Source of the DNA: Zunongwangia profunda SM-A87 | Lineage (GTDB): Bacteria; Bacteroidota; Bacteroidia; Flavobacteriales; Flavobacteriaceae | Assembly: GCF_000023465.1 (NCBI RefSeq) | Contig: NC_014041.1 | Coordinates: 4,083,501 to 4,147,500, forward strand | Reading direction: 5' to 3' | Length of the DNA stretch: 64,000 nucleotides | In this document: piece after piece, positions 19,857 to 27,324 of the stretch | How positions within the stretch are numbered: the first letter of the stretch is position 1 | How the letters are laid out: every line of letters begins with the position of its first letter | Program-made: the position numbers and the translations under genes | Notes under the pieces: model-generated | Databases searched by the model: none | The model's input: only the letters and a program-made list of their open reading frames with translations | Told to the model about the DNA's origin: nothing

Positions 19857-22800
19857 TTAAAACGTAATATTAAGATTGATTCCATAAGATCTAACGGTAG
19901 CCAACTGTCCCGACTCATACCAACTAATCGATTGTGATCCGGTAGAAATTGCCGAGGGATCAATACCGTCTGGCGCATTTTGCCAAATCATTGCAGGGTT
20001 ACGCGCTATAAAAGCCACATTTACAGCCTCAAAAGGAAGCACCTCCATTATTTTTGCTCCAAAAGTATAGCCTAATCTTAATTCGCTTAATTTAATGTAT
20101 GAAGCATCATATAACCACTCTTCATAAATCCTTCGACCTAACACATTCCTATAGTAAGAACGTGCATCTACAAAATTTTCTACTTGTTCTCCAGTTTCTG
20201 CTGAAATACCAGCTACTCGCACTCCTCCTCCATCTTCTAATGCATCTCTAACATTCATTCCGTTTTCATTGATTGCTACTGTTAAAGGATCCTGTCCCGT
20301 CCTTACCCCTAACATTTTAGATCGACTAAAAAACTGTCCGCCTCCCTGAAAATCGATCATTGCATTTAAGCTTAAGTTTTTCCATCTAAAAGTATTCTGA
20401 AAACCACCGGTAAAATCGGGCAAAACCGTTCCAAAATCATGAGTAGCATCAGTGTACAAAGGCATCCCATTATCATCGATCAAGATATCGCCAGTCGCTT
20501 CATCTCTTTGGTAAGCCTGCCCTACAAGACTCCCAAAAGGTTTGCCCTCATAAGAGTTCAGATAACTGGTCACACTAGAATAGGTTGTAGCACCATAAGT
20601 ATAAACATCGATACCTGGAGCAAGCTCGACTACTTCACTTTTATTTCGGCTTATATTAAAAATCGCATCCCAGCTAAAATCATTGGTCTGAATTGGTTTT
20701 CCTGATAAGCTGATCTCTACACCATCATTTTCTATCAACCCTGCATTGATAGTACTCGATTCATAACCGCTAGCTCCAGAGACATCTAAGCTTATTATCT
20801 GATTTTTATTACGCTGCTTATAATATGTAAAGTTCAATCCCAGTCTATTTCCAAAAAAGCGCAGATCCAACCCTGTTTCATAAGAATGAGAGAATGAAGG
20901 TTCTATATCTGGATTATTTAAATTATCTGGAACATATAGCGTATTTATCCCATCATAAACAGTTCCTACTCCATAAGCCACTGTAGTTCTATAGGGACTT
21001 AGATCTGATCCAGCCTGGGCATAACTTGCTCGAAACTTACCAAATGACAGGATATCCAAATTTATTAGCTCACTAAATACCAAACTACCAGAAATTGAAG
21101 GATACCAGTACGAATTATTATCTTCTGGCAGAGCCGAAGAATTATCATTTCGAATAGAGGCATCCAGAAAATAAGTATCCAAATAACCTAAAGAAACCAT
21201 AGCAAAAAGGCTACGTATTTGTTTCTCCAACTTGTACGATGTCGTAGATGGACGATCTATAGAAGCATCAATATTATAAAATCCAGGGGCAGAAAGCCCA
21301 CCAACAGTTGCCTGCGATAGATACGAATAATTTCTATTAAATATATTCCCTCCCAGGGTTCCATCTATAGAAATAGTGCCAAACTTCTTATTGTATTGTG
21401 CCAGTAACTCATAATTCCATTCTTTATTTTGGTATTTTCCAACAGAGTAGGAAGGCACTCCAGTACCGCCAAATGCAGTACGATTTTCGATATTCTGAGT
21501 ATACATATCAGACCGAATCGCTCCTCTTATCTCCAGTTCCGGCAAAATATTATAACTTAAAGTTACATCCCCAAAAAACCGATCTCTACTATCGTTCGAC
21601 AAGTTCTCGTAGGCATTAAAATAAGGGTTATTCCAGTATAAAGGATTAAAATTCGTGATTTCACCGGTCTCTGAATCCGGTCTTCTTAAATTCCAGTGCA
21701 ATATCGTACCATCATCATACCTATAATCTTTTAACCTATCCATATCAAGATTTCTTTGAAACCACTGGTTAAGATATGCTACTCCGTATTCTGAACCCTG
21801 CCCTGGTCTCTGCGCTTCATTTCTGGCATAATTAATAGTAGTAGAAACTGTTAGATTTTCCGCCAAATCCAAACTTGCATTTACCCCGAGGTTATTCCTA
21901 TTAAGCTCTGTATTGGGTTCTACCCCTTCAATTCGGGTATCATTAAGACTTAAACGATATGTCGAATTTTCATTTCCTCCAGATACGGTTACTCCATTAT
22001 TTAAGTTCACTCCCGTTTCATAATAATTTTCAACATTATCTGGGTGCGGTACAAATGGCGTTAACTGCCCATAAGTAGGATCTTGTGGATAAAAACTAAA
22101 TACCTGGCGTACCGGCGTACCATCCATTCTAGGCCCCCAACTTTCATCTACGCTAAGGTCTACATAAGGATCGCCATTAGATAAAGTTCTAAATGACTGA
22201 CTAGATCCTCCTCCATACATATTTTGCTTGGGAAGAAAATTACCTGCAAATTCAAACATCAAAGAAGAGTTTACCTGCACCCTAACTTCTTTTGGTCCTT
22301 TTTTACCTTTTTTGGTAGTAATCATAATCACACCGTATTGCCCCCTAATACCATACAACGCCGAAGCTGCAGGACCTTTTAAAACATTTACAGATGCTAT
22401 ATCACTAGGGTTTATATCCTGAGCAAGGTTCCCATAATCTGCTCCTGAACTCCCAGAGAAATTACTGTTTGAAATTGGTGTACCGTCGATAACAATTAAT
22501 GGTTCATCTCCACCATTAATAGAATTTACACCTCTGATCTTAATTTTGTGGGTTCCTCCCATACTTGCCCCCGAGGAACCGGTTACCTGAACACCAGCTA
22601 CCCTTCCCGATAATGTCCCCAATACATTTTGCTGATTTGTAATATTCAGATCTTCCCCTTCTACTTCTTGCGTGGCATAACCCAAAGACTTTTTATCTCT
22701 TGAAATTCCTAATGCCGTCACCACAACTTCATCAAGACTTTCGGTATCCTGAACCAAGCTTACATTTAATTCCTCCTGTCCACTAATTTCAATCTCCTGA

Positions 22801-23039
22801 CTTACGAAACCAATTGCAGAAAATACCAATATAGCATTTGGCGTAACCTCTAAACTATATTTACCTTGCATGTCTGTAACGGTCCCATTATTGGTACCTT
22901 TTATAATAACATTTACTCCAGGTAAAGGCATATTATCCTCTGAGACTTTTACAGTTCCAGAAATAATTCGATTTTGTGCAAAAAAGGGAGTCGTTATCAT
23001 AATGCTCATAAGAGCGAAAAGAATTAATTTTTTCTCCAT
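19857..23039 (-). CDS. SusC/RagA family TonB-linked outer membrane transporter
   Basis: The 1060 residues have a signal peptide (1-21), then a carboxypeptidase-D regulatory-like domain (about 24-100, with GVNVIIKGTNNGTVTDMQGK). The TonB box area DEVVVTALG follows, then the plug with KIRGVNSINGGDEPLIVIDG. The remainder is a 22-strand-type barrel ending in a final strand, YGINLNITF. SusC proteins import oligosaccharides or peptides with energy from TonB. It is the first gene of susC-susD-amidase. No regulator or glycoside hydrolase is adjacent, so this is not a typical polysaccharide utilisation locus. Confidence 0.94.
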   Translation of the reverse strand: MEKKLILFALMSIMITTPFFAQNRIISGTVKVSEDNMPLPGVNVIIKGTNNGTVTDMQGKYSLEVTPNAILVFSAIGFVSQEIEISGQEELNVSLVQDTESLDEVVVTALGISRDKKSLGYATQEVEGEDLNITNQQNVLGTLSGRVAGVQVTGSSGASMGGTHKIKIRGVNSINGGDEPLIVIDGTPISNSNFSGSSGADYGNLAQDINPSDIASVNVLKGPAASALYGIRGQYGVIMITTKKGKKGPKEVRVQVNSSLMFEFAGNFLPKQNMYGGGSSQSFRTLSNGDPYVDLSVDESWGPRMDGTPVRQVFSFYPQDPTYGQLTPFVPHPDNVENYYETGVNLNNGVTVSGGNENSTYRLSLNDTRIEGVEPNTELNRNNLGVNASLDLAENLTVSTTINYARNEAQRPGQGSEYGVAYLNQWFQRNLDMDRLKDYRYDDGTILHWNLRRPDSETGEITNFNPLYWNNPYFNAYENLSNDSRDRFFGDVTLSYNILPELEIRGAIRSDMYTQNIENRTAFGGTGVPSYSVGKYQNKEWNYELLAQYNKKFGTISIDGTLGGNIFNRNYSYLSQATVGGLSAPGFYNIDASIDRPSTTSYKLEKQIRSLFAMVSLGYLDTYFLDASIRNDNSSALPEDNNSYWYPSISGSLVFSELINLDILSFGKFRASYAQAGSDLSPYRTTVAYGVGTVYDGINTLYVPDNLNNPDIEPSFSHSYETGLDLRFFGNRLGLNFTYYKQRNKNQIISLDVSGASGYESSTINAGLIENDGVEISLSGKPIQTNDFSWDAIFNISRNKSEVVELAPGIDVYTYGATTYSSVTSYLNSYEGKPFGSLVGQAYQRDEATGDILIDDNGMPLYTDATHDFGTVLPDFTGGFQNTFRWKNLSLNAMIDFQGGGQFFSRSKMLGVRTGQDPLTVAINENGMNVRDALEDGGGVRVAGISAETGEQVENFVDARSYYRNVLGRRIYEEWLYDASYIKLSELRLGYTFGAKIMEVLPFEAVNVAFIARNPAMIWQNAPDGIDPSAISTGSQSISWYESGQLATVRSYGINLNITF

Positions 23040-23196
23040 TCCTTTTGTGTTAAATTTTAAAATTACAAAAAGAAATATACGTACTTTATGATTTTATTCA
23101 CATTTATTATCAACAATAAAAACATTTTTAACAAAAAATGTTTTTAAAGCTAAAAAAAAATAACATTGCCATTTTAAACCGTTAAGATTCTAAAAA

Positions 23197-24507
23197 ATGC
23201 AAATTAAAATAAAACTCATCTTTCTCTTACTCTCCATTTCCTGTCTTAGCTGCGCCTCTTTAAAAAACACAAAAAATATTAATCAGATTTTTGACCACTC
23301 GCCTGCTTTTAAACAAGGTTTTACAGGACTCGTAATTTATGATCCAGGAAGTAACAAGATCTTATTCGATAAAAACGGCAATAAATACTTCACCCCGGCC
23401 TCAAACACAAAATTATTCACCTTTTACACAGCACTTAAAATTATAGGTGATTCTGTGCCAAGCTTAAAATATGCAACTCACGGAGACAGTCTTATTTTTA
23501 AAGGAACAGGCGACCCTGCTTTTCTTTATGCCGAATTTGATGCTAAAAATACACTTGATTTTTTACGAAATTCCGATAAAAAGCTGTTCTTACTTTCCCC
23601 TGGCTTTACTGAAAAAAAATTTGGTCCCGGTTGGGCATGGGATGATTATAATGATTATTATTCGGCAGAAAGAAATGCCTTCCCACTATATGGAAATGTA
23701 GTTGAATTTCGGTTTCAAAATGGTCAAAATTTACCCAATAGCTATCCGGTGATCTTTAAAGATTCAATTTCTACCGAAACAATTAAAGACTTAGGAATGG
23801 GTGTTTACAGGGATATCGACAGTAACGTCTTCAGGTTAAAAAACATAAAAAGAAAGGAAGATGCTACCCGTGCTGTACCTTTTATTACATCTGAATTTAC
23901 TTCTGCTAAATTATTAAGCGATACACTGCAAAAAGAAGTTATGCTTTTGCGGCAAAAACCGAAAAACTTAGCGTTAGATCGTATTATATACAATACCTCT
24001 TCAGACAGTTTATATAAAAAAATGCTTCAGGATAGTGATAATTTTATTGCAGAACAGCTTTTACTCGTTGCAGCAGGAGAAATTTCAGACACTTTAAAAA
24101 CAGCTATTGCAATAGATTATGCTCAGAAAAATTTATTAAGCGATCTTCCTGACAAAATAAACTGGCATGACGGCTCTGGCCTAACTCGCTACAATCTTTT
24201 TACTCCACGCAGTATTGTGAAGTTAATTTCAAAAATCACTGATGAAATTGGGGAAGAAAAATTTAAAGCCTTATTACCGGCAAGTGGTGAATCCGGCACG
24301 CTTAAAAATTCCTATAAAGCAATTAAACCTTATATTTACGCTAAAACGGGGACACTTAGAAACAATCACTCACTAAGCGGACTTTTAATCACCAAAAGCG
24401 GAAAAACCTTATATTTTAGTTTTATGAACAGCAACTACATCGTTCCTAATTCGAAGCTTAAACAAGCAATGGAAGAAGTTTTAACCACTGTTCGTGATCA
24501 ATATTAA
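23197..24507 (+). CDS. dacB: D-alanyl-D-alanine carboxypeptidase (PBP4 / peptidase S13), lipoprotein
   Basis: This class C penicillin-binding protein trims the terminal D-Ala or cuts cross-links in peptidoglycan. The 436 residues start with a lipoprotein signal (lipobox Cys at 16 or 19). The catalytic SxxK is S69-N-T-K72 in TPASNTKLFTFY. The second motif is WHDGSGLTRYN and the third is AKTGTLRNNHSLSGLL. Lipid anchoring places it in the periplasm. It is divergent from susC and 17 bases ahead of an LD-carboxypeptidase gene. Length and motif order fit the S13 family, slightly shorter than E. coli DacB. Confidence 0.93.
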   Translation: MQIKIKLIFLLLSISCLSCASLKNTKNINQIFDHSPAFKQGFTGLVIYDPGSNKILFDKNGNKYFTPASNTKLFTFYTALKIIGDSVPSLKYATHGDSLIFKGTGDPAFLYAEFDAKNTLDFLRNSDKKLFLLSPGFTEKKFGPGWAWDDYNDYYSAERNAFPLYGNVVEFRFQNGQNLPNSYPVIFKDSISTETIKDLGMGVYRDIDSNVFRLKNIKRKEDATRAVPFITSEFTSAKLLSDTLQKEVMLLRQKPKNLALDRIIYNTSSDSLYKKMLQDSDNFIAEQLLLVAAGEISDTLKTAIAIDYAQKNLLSDLPDKINWHDGSGLTRYNLFTPRSIVKLISKITDEIGEEKFKALLPASGESGTLKNSYKAIKPYIYAKTGTLRNNHSLSGLLITKSGKTLYFSFMNSNYIVPNSKLKQAMEEVLTTVRDQY

Positions 24508-24524
24508 TACTTGAAATACTCATC

Positions 24525-25580
24525 ATGCAAAGACGTAAATTTCTACAAAATATTGGACTAAGCAGTCTTGCTATTCCTTTAAGTTCCTATGCGACCACAA
24601 GTTTCTATAGAAATTATGAATCTAAAGATATCATTAAACCTAAGGCTTTAAAAGTAGGAGATACTATAGGAATTGTGAGTCCGGCAAGTGCTATTTTTGA
24701 AACCGAACCTTATCAAATCGCCAAAGAATCTTTTGAAGCGATGGGACTAAAAGTAAAGTTTGGCGAATTTGTCAAAAATAGATATGGTCACCTGGCAGGT
24801 ACCGACAAAGAACGGGCGGGTGAATTAAATGCCATGTTTAAAGATAAATCTATAGATGCGATTATTGCTTTACGCGGTGGCTCTGGTTCTGCCCGAATTC
24901 TGGAACTTTTGGACTACCAGGCCATTAAAGAGAATCCAAAAATCTTTATTGGCTATAGTGATATTACCGCTTTACATTTGGCTATTTTCGAAAAAACAGG
25001 TTTAGTAACTTTTCACGCTCCGGTGGCAGTTTCTACCTGGAACACTTTTAGCGTTTCCCATCTAAAGGCTATTTTATTCAACAAAGAAAGTCCGCTATTG
25101 GAGAATCCAAAATCACTTGGCGATAATCTTACGCAGATCGCCAATCGAACACGTACTATAACACCGGGAACTGGAAAAGGTAGACTATTAGGAGGCAACC
25201 TTTCTGTGTTAACAGGGATTATGGGCAGCAAATATTTCCCTGACGACTGGAATAACAAAATTTTATACATCGAAGATGTTGGCGAAAAAGTATATGCTGT
25301 AGATCGAATGATGACGCAACTACAACTTGGCGGAGTTTTTAAGCAAATTACAGGTTTTATTTTTGGGAAATGTACAGAATGTGACCCTGGAGGAAGTGGC
25401 TATGGAAGCTTAACTCTGGAAGAGGTACTGGACCATTACATTAAACCTTTGGGCATTCCGGCTTTTAGCGGAGCCATGATCGGACATATCGATGATAACA
25501 GCACGATCCCTAATGGAATTGAAGCTAAAATAGATGCTAGCGCGGGAACAATTCAATTATTGGAAGCCGCCGTAATCTAA
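24525..25580 (+). CDS. LD-carboxypeptidase (peptidase S66), Tat-exported
   Basis: The family removes the terminal D-Ala from tetrapeptides of murein. The 351 residues open with a twin-arginine signal, MQRRKFLQNIGLSSL, ending near SSYAT. S66 features include GDTIGIVSPAS, ALRGGSGSARIL and the nucleophile serine in FIGYSDITALH. GRLLGGNLSVL, YIEDVGEKVYAVDRMM and the late histidine in MIGHIDDNSTIPNG follow. E. coli LdcA is cytoplasmic; export by Tat would move this reaction to the periplasm. It pairs with dacB upstream. Confidence 0.92.
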   Translation: MQRRKFLQNIGLSSLAIPLSSYATTSFYRNYESKDIIKPKALKVGDTIGIVSPASAIFETEPYQIAKESFEAMGLKVKFGEFVKNRYGHLAGTDKERAGELNAMFKDKSIDAIIALRGGSGSARILELLDYQAIKENPKIFIGYSDITALHLAIFEKTGLVTFHAPVAVSTWNTFSVSHLKAILFNKESPLLENPKSLGDNLTQIANRTRTITPGTGKGRLLGGNLSVLTGIMGSKYFPDDWNNKILYIEDVGEKVYAVDRMMTQLQLGGVFKQITGFIFGKCTECDPGGSGYGSLTLEEVLDHYIKPLGIPAFSGAMIGHIDDNSTIPNGIEAKIDASAGTIQLLEAAVI

Positions 25581-25771
25581 TTGCATACTAAAAAAATCTT
25601 TGCCCGCCATTACAAGGTATTGTTTACTTTTATAAAAATTTAAGAAATCTAAACCGATTGAAATCCGAAAAATTTAGCAGGTATTTTATATTCAAGAAAT
25701 ACCAAAATTTAAGTTTTTCCGTTAATCCAGATACGCCAAATTCAACAAATAGAAAAGTAATTAAATTAACT

Positions 25772-26332
25772 ATGAAGAAACACTTACTGGCAATTTTCAC
25801 TTTAACTGCCATATTCCTAAGTTCTTGCCAAAAAGATGAAAACAATCCCTTTTTAATTACCGCCACGCAGGTTGGAAAATTAAAAAAAGATATCAAAATC
25901 AATCAGTTAGATTCGTTATATCACGAAGATTCCCTGGTAAAAGAAACCAGTGGTCCAATGCAATTAAGAGCAACGAATGAGGTTAAGGTTTTCGAAAAAG
26001 GAGGCGATCCTTTGCTCATCCTTGAACCTGCACAGGAATTCGATAGCACAAGCACTATTGGTTATATACGAGTTTTGGACCCACGATTTAAAACCAAGGC
26101 GGGTTTAAATACCGCAAGTACTTTTAAAGATATTGTAGAAAATTATCAAATCTCAAGAATTGAGAACACGATTAGTTCAGCCGTGGTATTTCTAGACGAA
26201 ATCAACGCCTACATCACCATTGATAAGAAAGAATTACCATCCAGTTTACGTTATGATACCGATACAAAAATCAGATCTTCACAAATTCCAGATGATGCTA
26301 AATTTAAATATTTTATGATCTACTGGGACTAA
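25772..26332 (+). CDS. Hypothetical lipoprotein
   Basis: The ATG at 25772 is chosen because it starts a clear lipoprotein signal with lipobox FLSSC; the frame is open upstream but without signal features. The 186 residues after processing are about half beta by appearance (repeated alternating charged/hydrophobic segments). I recognise no family and no catalytic motif. It lies after the LD-carboxypeptidase and 10 bases before the pyrophosphatase lipoprotein gene, so it is probably co-transcribed with that gene. Function unknown. Confidence 0.75.
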   Translation: MKKHLLAIFTLTAIFLSSCQKDENNPFLITATQVGKLKKDIKINQLDSLYHEDSLVKETSGPMQLRATNEVKVFEKGGDPLLILEPAQEFDSTSTIGYIRVLDPRFKTKAGLNTASTFKDIVENYQISRIENTISSAVVFLDEINAYITIDKKELPSSLRYDTDTKIRSSQIPDDAKFKYFMIYWD

Positions 26333-26342
26333 GATATCAATC

Positions 26343-26948
26343 ATGCAAAAATTAAAGATTCTCATATTCTGTAATATATTTATCGCTTTTAGTTGTAACA
26401 CTCCTCCAGACTATGAGAATCTCCCTTTAAAAGACAAAAACGGAAATTACCAGGCCGTAGTCGAAATACCTTCTGGCACTAACCTAAAACTGGAGTTTGA
26501 TCATTCATCAAAGAAGTTTATTCCCGATCAACGAAACGGAATCGACAGGATTATAGAATTTCTCCCTTATCCCGGCAATTACGGTTTTATTCCTTCAACC
26601 TATTCAGATCCTGAAAAAGGTGGTGATGGGGATGCCTTGGATGTGCTTATTTTAGGACAATCTGTAAAAACAGGAGAGATTATCCCCATAAAACCAATAG
26701 CAGTTTTAAAATTACTGGATGAAGGAGAGCAGGATGATAAGATTATCGCCGTACCTGCGCTAAAAAAAGATCAAATCTTTAAAGCTGAGTCTTATAAAGT
26801 TTTCCTAAACAATTATCCCGAAGCTAAAGAAATTATTGAGCTTTGGTTTTTAAGCTACGATAAAGATAATAGCCTGAAAATAAAAGGTTGGGAAGATGAA
26901 AATGAAGCTATAAACCAAATTAAAAAATGGTCTATTCCATCTACATAG
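26343..26948 (+). CDS. ppa: Inorganic diphosphatase, lipoprotein form
   Basis: This family I pyrophosphatase hydrolyses PPi to phosphate. The metal-binding motif is DGDALD (D95, D97, D100), with Ala where most family members have Pro. GNYGFIPSTYSDPEKGGDGD and LPYPGNYGFIP match the active-site region. Unusually, the chain starts with a lipoprotein signal (lipobox FIAFSC18). The enzyme is predicted to be anchored outside the cytoplasm, where cytoplasmic PPi is not available. The 201-residue length is slightly longer than the cytosolic enzyme because of the signal. Confidence 0.88.
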   Translation: MQKLKILIFCNIFIAFSCNTPPDYENLPLKDKNGNYQAVVEIPSGTNLKLEFDHSSKKFIPDQRNGIDRIIEFLPYPGNYGFIPSTYSDPEKGGDGDALDVLILGQSVKTGEIIPIKPIAVLKLLDEGEQDDKIIAVPALKKDQIFKAESYKVFLNNYPEAKEIIELWFLSYDKDNSLKIKGWEDENEAINQIKKWSIPST

Positions 26949-27040
26949 AATTTTCTAAAAAGCCTTACAATTTGTTAATTACAAACTGAATATCAGTTAA
27001 TTATATAAATTAGTGCAACAATTAAATAAAATCGACAATT

Positions 27041-27250
27041 ATGATTAAGATTTTTGCACTTATATTAACCGTAGGAGGCGCTATTGCGCTAGTGATGGGA
27101 ATATTAGGTATCTTTGGTAGCCTTGCGTTAGCATTAAGCCCGTGGGCTTTGAGCATTATTGGGTTTATCTTTTTTTTAGCGGGTATTAGCCTTCTTAAAT
27201 ATAGAAAAGACACAGATGTGATTCAGGCAGAGAATAAAAAAGATTTATAA
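27041..27250 (+). CDS. Small hydrophobic membrane protein
   Basis: The 69 residues hold two membrane helices (about 5-27 and 31-51), separated by a short Pro/Trp turn. A short charged C-terminal tail follows. The first helix has small-residue Gly/Ala spacing typical of helix packing. No family is recognised with confidence. It is a single gene, convergent with ftsZ, with a shared terminator. Confidence 0.7.
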   Translation: MIKIFALILTVGGAIALVMGILGIFGSLALALSPWALSIIGFIFFLAGISLLKYRKDTDVIQAENKKDL

Positions 27251-27270
27251 TCCGCAGCGATTTAATACAA

Positions 27271-27301
27271 AAAGAAAGGAGGCAAATTGCCTCCTTTCTT
27301 T
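27271..27301. terminator. Bidirectional terminator at the end of the dcw operon
   Basis: AAAGAAAGGAGGCAA pairs with TTGCCTCCTTTCTTT (15 bp). It lies between the convergent ftsZ and the small membrane protein gene and ends the large dcw transcript. Confidence 0.87.
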
Positions 27302-27324
27302 GTATATAATAAATGATTGGTTAT

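Noticed and set aside
17805..23039. Reading the SusC/SusD genes as a polysaccharide utilisation locus
   Set aside because: No glycoside hydrolase, sulfatase, lyase or sugar regulator is adjacent; the linked enzyme is a murein amidase.
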